The notes below the pieces were generated by a model that saw only the letters and a program-made list of their open reading frames with translations, made no database searches and was not told the origin of the DNA. Position numbers and translations under genes: made by a program. From contig NZ_KI911557.1 of assembly GCF_000515215.1 (NCBI RefSeq), positions 4,707,741 through 4,771,740 on the forward strand: a stretch of 64,000 nt of DNA, in the 5' to 3' direction. The stretch comes from Methylomonas sp. 11b. Its GTDB lineage: Bacteria > Pseudomonadota > Gammaproteobacteria > Methylococcales > Methylomonadaceae. The stretch's first letter is position 1, and each line of letters opens with the position of its first letter. This document shows, in pieces, positions 1-9,023 of this stretch.

Positions 1-125
1 TACATGGCGCAGCCATCGTGCGAATGAAAGTTTATGAAGGGGTCGTAGCCTTTTTGGGAAAAAAAGGAATGACAGAGCTGCTGAGACAGTGTCAGTTGAT
101 TTTGGGCTTTAATGAGCTTTTCCAT
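1..125 (-). CDS. 5' end of an unrecognised gene, cut by the window edge and apparently frame-disrupted
   Basis: A GGAG ribosome-binding site (132-135) lies six bases before an ATG at 125-123 on the minus strand, which is a convincing start. That frame stops after five codons (Met-Glu-Lys-Ala-His). If one A of the run of five A in codons 2-4 is skipped, the reading becomes Met-Glu-Lys-Leu-Ile-Lys and then stays open to the window edge for about 36 more residues with a protein-like composition, including HSFFSQKGYDPFINFHSH. I do not recognise the product. Either this is a real frameshift (pseudogene), a sequencing error in a homopolymer, or a chance open stretch with another start. Confidence 0.3.
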   Translation of the reverse strand, partial: MEKLIKAQNQLTLSQQLCHSFFSQKGYDPFINFHSHDGCAM

Positions 126-621
126 GTCGTTCTCCAATGATTTGCAGTCGAGATACCATACGCTTTCTAGCAAAATGCTTCTGTGATACGCGGTTCGTAG
201 TAAAAAATATTTTGTGTTTTTATTAAAAAAATGGCGAGAAAACAGCCTGAGTCACAAAGCTGGTGTTTTCGTTTTATGGGGGTAGTTTGTCCCTCGCAAG
301 TTTTAGCGGCTTAATTTTCAAGTCAGCTTTTACAGTACTTTGCGGACAGCAACTGATTATTTCGATAGGGCGCGGCTTGGCAGGCTTCGCATATCAAAAC
401 GGTGACATTGTTTGGGTTTGTCCGCAGTTGTCAGGCTATTTCTGGTGCTTTTATTGCTGTCCGGAAAATTCTAAAAGCGCGAATAGTAAGCGGAGAAAGT
501 GAGGTTTCAAGCTGAATTGAGTGGCAGTTTGGTGTGGGTTGAATGTCTGCAAGCTTCTCCTGTGTAAGCAATCCTTGTGGCAAAATGTCGGCAAAAGCAA
601 ATTTGAAATGTGACAGAGTGC
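126..621. other. Intergenic region without a recognised gene
   Basis: About 570 bases lie between the left-edge start and the DUF882 gene. Short open frames exist on both strands (for example 263-502 plus), but none has a convincing ribosome-binding site or a recognisable product. The stretch around 200-235 is AT-rich and may hold a promoter for the left-edge gene. Confidence 0.5.
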
Positions 622-627
622 TATAAT
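622..627 (+). promoter_or_regulatory. Perfect -10 hexamer upstream of the DUF882 gene
   Basis: TATAAT sits about 70 bases before the start at 699. The region 17 bases upstream has no good -35 hexamer. A TTGAAA lies only 13 bases away, which is too close. Transcription would therefore depend on the -10 alone or on an activator. Confidence 0.45.
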
Positions 628-698
628 TACAAAACACCGATAGGCATTAGCCTTCGGAATCATCACTATCCGAATGATGTTTAATCAGGAGATTATGG

Positions 699-1676
699 AT
701 GCTGAGACATAATTTAGAAAATCAAGACAATAAGCAAGACGACGTAGAGCTGTCTCGACGCAGCTTCTTTGGGCGTCTGGCTGTTGGTGCGGTTTTATCT
801 ATTGCGATGCCCGGCGTAGTGCATGCTGCGAAAAGCGTAGCGGTAAAAGCGGATAAAAACCATCGATTGGCGAAGTCGGCAAGGAGCGCAGTGCGTTTGC
901 CTAAACATGGAGTCATTCAGGCGACCAAGGCTGTTCGTCAACCTGCCAAACTAAGCAAAAGCGCTGGCGGAAACAACCTTAAATCTGTTGTCGGCGAGCA
1001 TGGGCACCTGCATACCGCCCATGCGGAACGCCACTCCCTGCATGAGTCTCGCGTGCGAGATATTTACACAGGCAAAAAGCAACACGTAAACACGGCGTCA
1101 TACCATGCCAATCGTCATGGTAATCAGGGCGGTAGAGTACATTCTATTATTCAGCCGGCGCCAAGAGAACCATTCATGGAATCTAGCCAAGATTCGTTGT
1201 TCTTGGCTGATCACGGTCGCTTGGCGACACATCGGGCGTTGGCGTTTCAAAATCCGCATACTGGGGACAAATTAAGTCTGACGTATTTTGAAAGAGGCCG
1301 TTATCTTACTGATGCGTTGGATGAAATCAGCTTTTTGTTGCGCGATTATCGCACCGACGATGTACATCCTATCGATCCGGAATTACTGGATCAGTTGCAC
1401 GATTTGAAACAAATTTTGGGTTTAAATCAACCGTTTGATGTTATTTGCGGTTATCGTTCGCCATTGACCAACGCCAAACTGCATGCCGAGAACTCCGGCG
1501 TTGCGAATAACAGCTTCCACATGCAAGGCCGGGCTGTGGATATTCGTATCGAGCGCTTCGATCTTCGGCGTATTCATAGTGCGGCGCTGGCTATGCATCG
1601 TGGCGGAGTCGGATATTACCCTGAGTCAAACTTTATTCACCTTGATACCGGAACCTTCAGAACCTGGAAGTTATAG
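699..1676 (+). CDS. Tat-exported DUF882 (YcbK-like, M15-type) murein peptidase family protein
   Basis: The N-terminus carries a twin-arginine signal (SRRSFFGRLAVGAVL, about residues 19-33), so the protein should be exported folded. Residues about 45-160 are a basic, histidine-rich, low-complexity stretch absent from the usual family of about 180 residues. The catalytic domain is at the C-terminus. It shows a GYRSP motif, then SFHMQGRAVDI and a final HLD, which match the zinc ligands of M15/DUF882 metallopeptidases. GGAG-type ribosome-binding bases precede the ATG. It converges on the L,D-transpeptidase gene next door; in E. coli ycbK also neighbours the L,D-transpeptidase ycbB, so a role in peptidoglycan trimming is likely. 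Substrate is inferred. Confidence 0.85.
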   Translation: MLRHNLENQDNKQDDVELSRRSFFGRLAVGAVLSIAMPGVVHAAKSVAVKADKNHRLAKSARSAVRLPKHGVIQATKAVRQPAKLSKSAGGNNLKSVVGEHGHLHTAHAERHSLHESRVRDIYTGKKQHVNTASYHANRHGNQGGRVHSIIQPAPREPFMESSQDSLFLADHGRLATHRALAFQNPHTGDKLSLTYFERGRYLTDALDEISFLLRDYRTDDVHPIDPELLDQLHDLKQILGLNQPFDVICGYRSPLTNAKLHAENSGVANNSFHMQGRAVDIRIERFDLRRIHSAALAMHRGGVGYYPESNFIHLDTGTFRTWKL

Positions 1677-1690
1677 AGTCGTTCGCTCAT

Positions 1691-1720
1691 AAAAAAAGCG
1701 CCATTTGCGGCGCTTTTTTT
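1691..1720. terminator. Bidirectional intrinsic terminator between convergent genes
   Basis: Seven A, then GCGCC, a short loop, GGCGC and seven T form a symmetrical stem with a U-tract in either direction. It lies between the stop at 1676 and the convergent gene ending at 1742. Confidence 0.9.
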
Positions 1721-1741
1721 ATGTCTGCTCGATTTTGCCGC

Positions 1742-3511
1742 TTATGGATTGGCGCCGACGTCCGGGCTTTTACTCATCACCAATTGATTATTCGCTGTCG
1801 AACTAGCTGTAGTTGGAGCATGGATTTTGTCCAGTGCCTTTTTCAGTTGTTGGTCCTGGCCGTAAACGTCCGGGTAAAAACGTAACTGGTTTTGATGATC
1901 GACAAATGTCGTGCCGTAATAAAACAGTACCGGTACGGCGCGTTTTAGCGTTACGTGGCGGGTTTTAGGGGCCGACATTGCTTGCTTGATGGTTTCTTTG
2001 TCCCAGCCGGCCTGATCGCCCAGGACGAATTGGGCTAATTGTTCCGGCGCCGATACCCGCACGCAGCCGTGGCTTAAATCGCGACGTGGGCGGTTAAATG
2101 CGGCATGGCCGGGGGTGTCGTGTAAATACACGTCCGCCGTATTTGGAAATACGAACTTAACCCGTCCTAACGGATTTTTCTTGCCCGGGCGCTGCCGCGC
2201 GCGCAAATAGCTGCCGCCGCCTTTCTCTTCACTGTTTTGGTGTCTTACCAGTTCTATTTCCTGGCTAGCTAAATAGCCTTGGTTATTTGCTGCTTTTGGC
2301 AGTATTTCTTTTTCATAAATAGTTTTTGGAATGTTCCAGTAAGGCATAAATTCCAGATATTTCATTTCTTCCCACAGTACCGGCGTTTGGTTGCTCTGGG
2401 ACTTGCCTACTACTACTTTCATGTTCAGCGGGTTAGGGTCGTCAACTGAATTAAACGCCCACAACTCAAATGCCGGGATATTAACCACAATCATCGGTCC
2501 GTCGGTGGTATCCGGAATCCAGCGCGCGCGCTCCATGGCCAGCGCGATCTGGGCGATTTTTTCGCTCGAAGATTGATTGAATAATGCGGCAGTGGCCGAG
2601 CCAATCACGCCATCTGCCGTTAAACCTTGTTGTTGCTGAACTTTTTTGACGGTGGCAACCAAATCGCTGTCGTAAGTTTTACTATCGGCGGCGCTATTGT
2701 CCAGTAAGCCCATGTCCCGCAGTCGTTGGCGCAAATGCACGATATGCGGATGCTTATCGCCTGGACGTAGCATTTTGCCGGGCTTGAATTCCTGAGGTCC
2801 CGTTTGATTTCCCAACTGCTGCAAACGCGTGAAAATTTGTTTGAGTTGTTGGTATTGCTTAGTTTTAGGCTCAAATTGACCGACTACCTCGGTCAATGTT
2901 TGTGATGCCAAGTGTTGTTTCAACAAGCCGGCCAAATCCAAAGCGGGTTTGGGAGCGATGTGTACCGGATACTCAACATCGCGCGGATCCACTTGGCCTT
3001 GCCGCAAATCGTGCAGATAACGTACCAAGGACACGGTCAAAGCCACATCGTAACCCGCAACGGCAGCGTTATCAGGATTCGGGCCACTGATCAGTTGTTT
3101 CAGGCGGTCAACGTCATAATTGGCAGGATTCAACGCATCGTTGGATGCATTGTTTAATATGCTCAACAAATCGTTAAAGTTTTTTTCCGAGCGATTTGCC
3201 GTAAACCAGATCGGTTGAAATTGAGTATTAAGATAGATTTGGCTAACAAGCTCGCTAACGCGGCTAAAATCGGCGCGTAACAACAGCGGATGTCGTTTAC
3301 TAAGCAGAATGGCGCCAATTGGGTTGTCGGCAGGAATAGGATTAACGATTTCGGAAACGCTATTTATCGAAGGCAGACTGGTTTCCTGCACTGTAGCGGG
3401 CATATCTGCGCTCCACACCTGCTCTGTTCCAGCATAATAAATACAGGCCGCCAACGCTAACCGAGCATACCTATGGCGCGAATCTTTCAGGGCGTGCGAT
3501 TGAGTTGTCAT
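1742..3511 (-). CDS. YcbB/LdtD-type L,D-transpeptidase
   Basis: This enzyme should form 3-3 cross-links in peptidoglycan in the periplasm. An N-terminal hydrophobic segment (about residues 15-30, ending AGTEQVWSA) acts as signal peptide. A scaffold region follows, with the YLHDLRQGQVDPR block typical of the YcbB family, then a peptidoglycan-binding domain (RLRDMGLL to GVIGSATAALFNQ). The YkuD catalytic domain has MVVNIPAFELWAF and the signature SHGCVRVSAPEQL with the nucleophilic cysteine near residue 482. At 589 residues it matches the long LdtD class. It faces the DUF882 peptidase across a shared terminator, consistent with a common role in murein remodelling. Confidence 0.9.
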   Translation of the reverse strand: MTTQSHALKDSRHRYARLALAACIYYAGTEQVWSADMPATVQETSLPSINSVSEIVNPIPADNPIGAILLSKRHPLLLRADFSRVSELVSQIYLNTQFQPIWFTANRSEKNFNDLLSILNNASNDALNPANYDVDRLKQLISGPNPDNAAVAGYDVALTVSLVRYLHDLRQGQVDPRDVEYPVHIAPKPALDLAGLLKQHLASQTLTEVVGQFEPKTKQYQQLKQIFTRLQQLGNQTGPQEFKPGKMLRPGDKHPHIVHLRQRLRDMGLLDNSAADSKTYDSDLVATVKKVQQQQGLTADGVIGSATAALFNQSSSEKIAQIALAMERARWIPDTTDGPMIVVNIPAFELWAFNSVDDPNPLNMKVVVGKSQSNQTPVLWEEMKYLEFMPYWNIPKTIYEKEILPKAANNQGYLASQEIELVRHQNSEEKGGGSYLRARQRPGKKNPLGRVKFVFPNTADVYLHDTPGHAAFNRPRRDLSHGCVRVSAPEQLAQFVLGDQAGWDKETIKQAMSAPKTRHVTLKRAVPVLFYYGTTFVDHQNQLRFYPDVYGQDQQLKKALDKIHAPTTASSTANNQLVMSKSPDVGANP

Positions 3512-3719
3512 GGTTACACGAATAGGGTTCGAATTGGGTGTTTATCGTATGCTTTACGGTTAAGACAGGCCGCAAAGCTAAGCAATATAATGTTAGTCTA
3601 ATTGTACCCTGTTATGACAACAATTGACGCGAAAAGCTTGCCAAAGCTTTGTAATTTGGGGTATCAGGGAAAGGGCGAAGTTGTTAACCGAGTTCCCTAA
3701 ATTTCCTCGTCATTCCTCT

Positions 3720-4394
3720 TTAGCTTTCAAAAGACAGTTTATCGGCAAATGCCGCTTGCCAGTCGTGGCTGAATTTCGCAACGGCAGTGTCGGTAGCTGG
3801 AGTGGTCAAGATTTGCTGGGCAATGTCCAGCGGCAAGGTTACCGCGCCCACGCCGAGTTTTAACACCTGCAAAACCTGATTGACGTTTTTGAAGCTGGCA
3901 ACCAAAAGTTTGCTGGGCAATTGGTAGTGGTCGATTAAGGCTTGCAAATCGCTGACTACAGCAATCCCGTCAAAGCCTTGATTGTCGATGCGGTTGAGAT
4001 AGGGCGCCAGGTAATCGGCGCCATGCAGCGCCGCAAGCATCCCTTGCTGGACGTTATAAATCGCAGTAGCCAATAGCGGGATATTATCTTTTTTCAGTTG
4101 TTTGATAGCACTTAAACCAGCATTATGCGCAGGTATTTTGACAATGATGTCGAACGGTAACTCGTGGAGTTTGTGCGCTTCCGCGATGATACCGTCAACC
4201 GAGTTATTAAGCACTTGTACATGAAACCGCGCTTCTGGGCCGATGATGTCTGTCAGTATCGGTAACAGTTCATGTAGACCGATTCCGCCGGTCGCCATAA
4301 TCGATGGATTGGTGGTAACGCCCGCCAAGGGTAAAGCTGGGCAAAGGTTTTTGATGCCGGCTACATCGGCGCTATCTAAATATATTTCTAACAT
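3720..4394 (-). CDS. fsa: Fructose-6-phosphate aldolase / short transaldolase (FSA/TalC family)
   Basis: The 224-residue product has the short single-domain transaldolase fold. It shows the TTNPSI motif (27-32), the Schiff-base lysine in IIVKIPAHN (Lys86, equivalent to Lys85 of E. coli FSA), and the TAIYNVQQGMLAA and APYLNRID motifs. It would catalyse reversible aldol cleavage of fructose 6-phosphate, or a transaldolase reaction on sugar phosphates. In a methylotroph with the ribulose monophosphate cycle a transaldolase would be central, but this gene stands alone without hps or phi, so the physiological reaction is uncertain. Start is the first ATG; no close operon partner. Confidence 0.85.
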   Translation of the reverse strand: MLEIYLDSADVAGIKNLCPALPLAGVTTNPSIMATGGIGLHELLPILTDIIGPEARFHVQVLNNSVDGIIAEAHKLHELPFDIIVKIPAHNAGLSAIKQLKKDNIPLLATAIYNVQQGMLAALHGADYLAPYLNRIDNQGFDGIAVVSDLQALIDHYQLPSKLLVASFKNVNQVLQVLKLGVGAVTLPLDIAQQILTTPATDTAVAKFSHDWQAAFADKLSFES

Positions 4395-4456
4395 CGAACA
4401 AGGATTGTGATTTTGCGGATAAAGGCGGCCAGTATAACCAGTGCTGTTAGATAGCT

Positions 4457-4705
4457 TTAGAAAATCACCTCGGTAAAGCGTGCGTTCGGCGTCAGTACTT
4501 GCAGTTTTGCCAGTTGATCCAGCGCGATTTTCCCAGTGGGGCTATGCTCCAACAATAGAAATTCGTGTCTTTCTTCGGCCACTACATTTAATGCCCGACC
4601 CTCGACGATTCTTTTGTCTTTTAATGTCAATCTAACCCGATAGCCGTACAGACAGGCAATTTCGATATAGTCGTGCAAATCGCAAGCGATCCGGCATTCG
4701 CTCAT
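4457..4705 (-). CDS. rof: Rof/YaeO-like Rho-binding antiterminator
   Basis: The 82-residue product begins MSECRIACDLHDYIEIAC and contains LTLKDKRIVEGRALNV and a C-terminal strand pattern like E. coli YaeO (Rof), which binds Rho and inhibits termination. I chose the ATG at 4705 because GGGGAG lies seven bases upstream; a longer frame starting at 4765 would overlap the divergent gene and has no such site. The Sm-like fold is inferred from the pattern of strands. It is divergently arranged, with 43 bases between the two starts. Function by family only. Confidence 0.75.
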   Translation of the reverse strand: MSECRIACDLHDYIEIACLYGYRVRLTLKDKRIVEGRALNVVAEERHEFLLLEHSPTGKIALDQLAKLQVLTPNARFTEVIF

Positions 4706-4748
4706 GGCAGTCTCCCCTTGAGTTTTTTGCTGATCGATCTTACCCTCG

Positions 4749-5960
4749 GTGTCTTTGATTGCCAATCATGTGGGGCAAATTACCTTGGATACCGTTTCAT
4801 CTTCCAGACGCTTAGCGTCTATCGACGTCTTGCGCGGCCTGGTCATGGTATTGATGACACTGGATCATACCCGCGATTTTTTCAGTGCCAGTCATTTCAG
4901 CCCTACCGATCTGGATAAGACTTCAGTGGCCTTGTTTCTGACCCGCTGGATCACGCATTTCTGCGCGCCGGTGTTCGTGTTTTTGGCCGGCACCAGCGCA
5001 TATCTGTGGCAGAGTCGCCGGGGAGCGGATGCGCCGTTGAGCCGATTTTTGCTGGAGCGTGGTCTGTTACTGCTGGTTTTGACCTGCACCGTGGAAGCCT
5101 GGTCGTGGAATTTTCGCGCCGATCTGCGGCACATCGATGGCGGCGTGTTGTGGGCGATTGCTTGGTCGATGATCGCGCTGGCCGGGCTGGCAAAGTTGCC
5201 GTTGGGTTGGTGTGTGGCGTTGGGTGCGACCATGATAGTGGGGCATAACGCTTTCGATGCACTCAAGCCTGTCGACTTGGGAAGTTTCGGGCCCTGGTGG
5301 GCAGTGCTACACACTGGGGACGATGTGCCGTTCGGTGACGGCTGGCTACTTAATCCCTATTATCCGTTGATTCCATGGATAGGCGTGATGGCCGTGGGCT
5401 TCGGATTTGGAAAGTTATTGACTAACGACGTCTGGCACACGCGGCGTAGGCTTTTTAACTTGGGCCTAACATTGATAGGCGCATTCTTGGTACTGCGTTT
5501 CAGCAATCTGTACGGCGACCCCAAGCCTTGGCAAAACTATCCGGACCCGGTGTTTACCGTATTGTCGTTTATCAACTGCCATAAATACCCGCCGTCCTTG
5601 TTGTATCTGCTAATGACCTTGGGGCCGGCGTTGCTGATCTTGGCGCTGGCCGAGGGCAAGGCAGCCGAACGCTTCGGTTTTTTACAAGTATTCGGCAGGA
5701 CCCCGCTGTTCTTTTATCTGCTGCACTTGTACCTGATTCATGGTCTGGCAGTATGGGTGGCGGCAATCACGGACGGACCGGTGGCGGCAATAATCGGCGG
5801 AGGTATTTGGTCGCCGGACTTACCGCAAGACTACGGCTATGGTTTGCCGGTGGTTTATGGCATTTGGCTATTTGTGGTGCTAACGCTGTTTCCCATCTGC
5901 CAGGGCTTTGAAACCTTAAAGGCTCGCAAGCCGCATTGGCGCTGGCTCAAATACCTGTAA
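4749..5960 (+). CDS. DUF1624 / HGSNAT-like integral membrane protein
   Basis: The 403-residue protein has about ten hydrophobic segments. Its opening RLASIDVLRGLVMVLMTLDHTRDFF is typical of the DUF1624 (COG3503) family, related to heparan-alpha-glucosaminide N-acetyltransferase and acyltransferase-3 proteins. The conserved DHTRDFF-type histidine and aspartate near the first membrane segment are present, and FFYLLHLYLIHGLAVW near the C-terminus matches the acyltransferase-like fold. Start is GTG at 4749, with no strong ribosome-binding site, so it may lie a little downstream. The acyl acceptor is unknown; an envelope glycan is only a guess. Confidence 0.75.
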   Translation: MSLIANHVGQITLDTVSSSRRLASIDVLRGLVMVLMTLDHTRDFFSASHFSPTDLDKTSVALFLTRWITHFCAPVFVFLAGTSAYLWQSRRGADAPLSRFLLERGLLLLVLTCTVEAWSWNFRADLRHIDGGVLWAIAWSMIALAGLAKLPLGWCVALGATMIVGHNAFDALKPVDLGSFGPWWAVLHTGDDVPFGDGWLLNPYYPLIPWIGVMAVGFGFGKLLTNDVWHTRRRLFNLGLTLIGAFLVLRFSNLYGDPKPWQNYPDPVFTVLSFINCHKYPPSLLYLLMTLGPALLILALAEGKAAERFGFLQVFGRTPLFFYLLHLYLIHGLAVWVAAITDGPVAAIIGGGIWSPDLPQDYGYGLPVVYGIWLFVVLTLFPICQGFETLKARKPHWRWLKYL

Positions 5961-6084
5961 ATCGTATGGAGTGTTTTCCTTGGTAGCCGGCGCGCAACCA
6001 GCGGCGGCAGCTTTACTTTTAAATGTGAATGCAATAGTTTGCAAGCGACTTTACTGTCGCAATTAATCCCTTTTGGAGGTCAGT

Positions 6085-6861
6085 ATGAAACGCACTATCG
6101 GCTGGATTATTCCTACTTTTCTGGCAACAGCGGCTTGGCAGGTGCAGGCTGACGAATCGGAGGCTAGTAGGGGACTTAACGTCGCTTTTACGGATTGCAC
6201 CGAGTTCGTGGGCGTTGCGCCTGTTGCAGAAAGTAAAGCACGGGCTCTGGTACCTAGCCAATACCAACTTGTCGTGGATGACGCCGGAGCAAAATTGGTG
6301 GTGCGCATTGCCCATTGTCAAGGTGTGGCAGTGAATAATCGCCCAGCCCAAGCCGGTACGGTGGCCCACCTTGGCATCATGCTGTATTCGCCGGACGGTA
6401 CCGGAACCGATCCCAATACCGCCATCAATAATTACACCCTGACTTATGCGAGCAACGTGCCGGCCTTGGTTAACGGTTTGCGTAAACAAGGCGTGCCTGC
6501 ACAATGGGACGGCAATTTGACCTATGAAGTGACGCCGACAAGCGCAACAAACGAGTTTTACGCAGCGGTTTCTCCCGATGCTCCTGATGCTGTCACTTGG
6601 TTTTTACATGGCAATGTTGCCGAGCCGGAGATAGCCAGTCCGTTTCTGGCAAATTGGTGGTCTTATTCCAAGAAAGGCGAAGTGAAGATGGCAACCAATA
6701 TCGAGCAAATTTATTTCGACTTTAGTTCTACTGTGTCTTTCTTTACAGCTAGAGCTAGCATTATCGGCGACTTGCTCGGCGGCAATAGCATTGCCAATTT
6801 TCCTTTGAGTTTTCGCGGCAAGTTTGCCAGCGCGCAAATGACGGTGACCCGTGCGCGCTAA
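6085..6861 (+). CDS. Exported protein of unknown function
   Basis: The product of 258 residues begins MKRTIGWIIPTFLATAAWQVQA, a clear Sec signal peptide with cleavage after QA. I placed the start at 6085 because GGAGG lies five bases upstream; the in-frame TTG at 6073 is unlikely. The mature part has FVGVAPVAESKARALVP near its N-terminus, a pattern I associate with an uncharacterised family of secreted proteins also found in actinobacteria; I know of no assigned function. No catalytic motif or lipobox is visible and there is no operon partner. The sequence from 6862 to 7300 downstream is gene-free. Confidence 0.7.
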   Translation: MKRTIGWIIPTFLATAAWQVQADESEASRGLNVAFTDCTEFVGVAPVAESKARALVPSQYQLVVDDAGAKLVVRIAHCQGVAVNNRPAQAGTVAHLGIMLYSPDGTGTDPNTAINNYTLTYASNVPALVNGLRKQGVPAQWDGNLTYEVTPTSATNEFYAAVSPDAPDAVTWFLHGNVAEPEIASPFLANWWSYSKKGEVKMATNIEQIYFDFSSTVSFFTARASIIGDLLGGNSIANFPLSFRGKFASAQMTVTRAR

Positions 6862-7023
6862 AATTTTAAACAGCCATTAAGCAGGCTTAGCTTCCTTGGT
6901 CTGCTTTTGTTTATTTAACTGAGTTAAAAAAAGCTTTGATAATTCCAGCCGGGACGAGGCGGTGGTGGTTGGTGAGCGAAGGGCATAATAAACCTCTGTG
7001 ATGCATTTATTAGGGATAAAAGA

Positions 7024-7081
7024 TGCTCCCGCAGATTCAGCAACGATGCGCTCTATTGCTTTAATCGAATCTACGGGAGCA
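7024..7081. repeat. Long inverted repeat in a 440-base gene-free region
   Basis: Arms 7024-7038 (TGCTCCCGCAGATTC) and 7067-7081 are complementary at 14 of 15 positions, and a nested AGCAA (7039-7043) pairs with TTGCT (7056-7060). The seven-base outer stem resembles a tRNA acceptor stem, but 56 bases is too short for a tRNA. Weaker 12-13 base inverted matches lie near 6964-6976 and 7250-7262. The rest of 6862-7300 holds no gene I can support. Confidence 0.5.
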
Positions 7082-7300
7082 CAAACTAGGAAATATTGAA
7101 ACTAATACACTGCGAGGGAGAATCTACCAGCGAAAAGCCGACAAGCAAGAGCGGGTAAAATTTTACTGCGATGAAATAGAGTCCAACTGTGTCTCGCCGT
7201 TTTGTCCGTAAATCTACTGACGTCACGGCGAAGTGTCCTAGGTTTGCACGCTCACCAACACCAATCTGTGATGGTGCGGTGGGCATGAATTGACGGTCAT

Positions 7301-8440
7301 TTAAGCGGCTGCGAAGCCGTCTACCTGCTCGCGGGGTATTTGCAGGCCTATTAATTTTTCAACTAAGCGCAAGGCCTGATATTCGTCTTGCGATACCAGC
7401 GAAACCGCCTGGCCGTTTTGTCCGGCGCGGCCGGTTCTGCCGATGCGATGCACATAATCGGCGGACGAGCGCGGTAATTCAAAATTCACTACGTGCGGCA
7501 ATTGGGCAATATCGATGCCGCGTGCCGCCACGTCAGTGGCAACCAACACGCGAATGTCGCCGGCTTTGAAGCCTGCCAAAGCGCTGGTTCTGGCGCCCTG
7601 GCTTTTATTGCCGTGAATCGCGGCAGCCTTGATATTGGCGATGTTCAGTTTTTCGGTGAGTTTGTTGGCGCCGTGCTTGGTACTGGTAAACACCAATACT
7701 TGCTGCCAGTCTTTAGTTTTCACCAGATGGGTCAACAAGGCGGTTTTCGCGGTTTTACTGACGGTATAAACCCGTTGATCGATCAGGTCGGCGGCAGCGT
7801 TTTCGACGGCCACTTCAATTTTGACCGGATTAACCAGCAAATCGCCGGTTAACTTGCGAATATCGGCGGAAAAAGTCGCGGAAAACAACAGGTTTTGGCG
7901 TTTTTTCGGCAGCATGGCCAGGATTTTGCGAATGTCTTTGATAAAGCCCATGTCCAACATGCGGTCAGCTTCGTCCAGCACCAACATTTCCACTTTATCC
8001 AGTTTTACGGCGTTTTGACTGACCAAATCCAGCAGACGACCCGGCGTTGCGGTCAGAATGTCCACGCCGCCGCGCAAGCGCATCATTTGTGGATTGATCT
8101 TCACGCCGCCGAATACGACTTCGGATTTTAAGCGCGGTTGTTGATGCGCGCCGTATTTGGCAACGGATTCGGCAACTTGCGCGGCCAACTCTCGTGTGGG
8201 CGTCAAGATCAGTGCGCGCACGGGCCGATTGCGGCCATAGTCGGTTTGCGCCAAACGGTGCAAGATCGGCAAGGTAAAGCCGGCGGTTTTGCCGGTGCCG
8301 GTTTGCGCGGCGGCAAGTAAATCGCGCCCGGTTAACACGGCGGGTATGGCTTTACTTTGAATGGGGGTAGGGGTGGTGTAGCCGGAATCGGCAATAGCTT
8401 TTATTAAAGCCTCGGATAAACCGAGATTGGAAAATGGCAT
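7301..8440 (-). CDS. rhlE: DEAD-box RNA helicase, RhlE type
   Basis: An ATP-dependent RNA helicase of 379 residues, presumably acting in rRNA maturation or RNA turnover in the cytoplasm. Motifs appear in order: the Q motif (GYTTPTPIQ, 20-28), motif [10 protein letters not shown] (44-52), [23 protein letters not shown] (motif II DEAD), SAT (motif III), then the second RecA domain with ARGIDI and [10 protein letters not shown] (motif VI). The C-terminus is very short after motif VI, without the basic tail of many RhlE proteins. I chose the ATG at 8440 because the Q motif follows directly; the 41 codons upstream look non-coding. Confidence 0.92.
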   Translation of the reverse strand: MPFSNLGLSEALIKAIADSGYTTPTPIQSKAIPAVLTGRDLLAAAQTGTGKTAGFTLPILHRLAQTDYGRNRPVRALILTPTRELAAQVAESVAKYGAHQQPRLKSEVVFGGVKINPQMMRLRGGVDILTATPGRLLDLVSQNAVKLDKVEMLVLDEADRMLDMGFIKDIRKILAMLPKKRQNLLFSATFSADIRKLTGDLLVNPVKIEVAVENAAADLIDQRVYTVSKTAKTALLTHLVKTKDWQQVLVFTSTKHGANKLTEKLNIANIKAAAIHGNKSQGARTSALAGFKAGDIRVLVATDVAARGIDIAQLPHVVNFELPRSSADYVHRIGRTGRAGQNGQAVSLVSQDEYQALRLVEKLIGLQIPREQVDGFAAA

Positions 8441-8648
8441 TAAGGTCTCAATGGGGAAAATAAGGGGAGAAATCTGTGTTCGGCAGTACTGCTGTCGCGA
8501 TGTCCGCCCGGGGACTAAGGGAATTACATATTGAAGATGAACTTTCAGCCGGCAGTCTATCACGGTTACCGGTTTAAGGTTAGGAAACCCGCGTTAGCCT
8601 GATTTAACGGCTGCTCGCGGCAGTGAAATTGATGCGCAAAAGCCGTGT

Positions 8649-9014
8649 TCAAATAGCCAAATTGGCCAGATCGAGTACTATACCGCCGATTTTTTCCGCG
8701 GCGCCCAAATGGTTGGCAATACGTATGTCGATTTGCGGATGTGTGTCGCGAATCCTTTGCACGTGTTCGGGAACATCGATGCTGACGTGGCGTCCCGCTG
8801 ACAGGAAATAAGGCATCACGACAATCTGCCGCGCGCCCTGGGCTATTTGTTGGCGTAAGCCTTGCTCTATAGTCGGTTCGGCGATCTCCAGAAAAGCACA
8901 GTCTATTGCCGCGAAGCGGGTAGTCATCAGCCGCAGTTTTTCTATCAGCTCGCGAATCTCAAGGTTGGAATCCTCCCGACGGCTGCCGTGCGCCACCACT
9001 AACAAATGTGTCAC
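8649..9014 (-). CDS. cbiX: Short CbiX/SirB-type chelatase
   Basis: The 121-residue protein is the size of a small CbiX (half-length chelatase, active as a homodimer). It starts MTHLLVVAHGSRR, with the conserved metal-binding histidine at position 9, and has the second conserved region MPYFLSAGRHVSIDVPEHV with another histidine. Such enzymes insert Co2+ or Fe2+ into sirohydrochlorin for cobalamin or siroheme. The stop is nine bases after the start of the next region of the SOUL gene's stop, so it probably shares a transcript with the SOUL and DCC genes. Which metal it inserts cannot be read from sequence. Confidence 0.85.
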   Translation of the reverse strand: MTHLLVVAHGSRREDSNLEIRELIEKLRLMTTRFAAIDCAFLEIAEPTIEQGLRQQIAQGARQIVVMPYFLSAGRHVSIDVPEHVQRIRDTHPQIDIRIANHLGAAEKIGGIVLDLANLAI

Positions 9015-9023
9015 CGGAATGCC

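Noticed and set aside
7025..7080. tRNA gene
   Set aside because: Acceptor-like stem but only 56 bases, no anticodon arm and no T-loop; called an inverted repeat.
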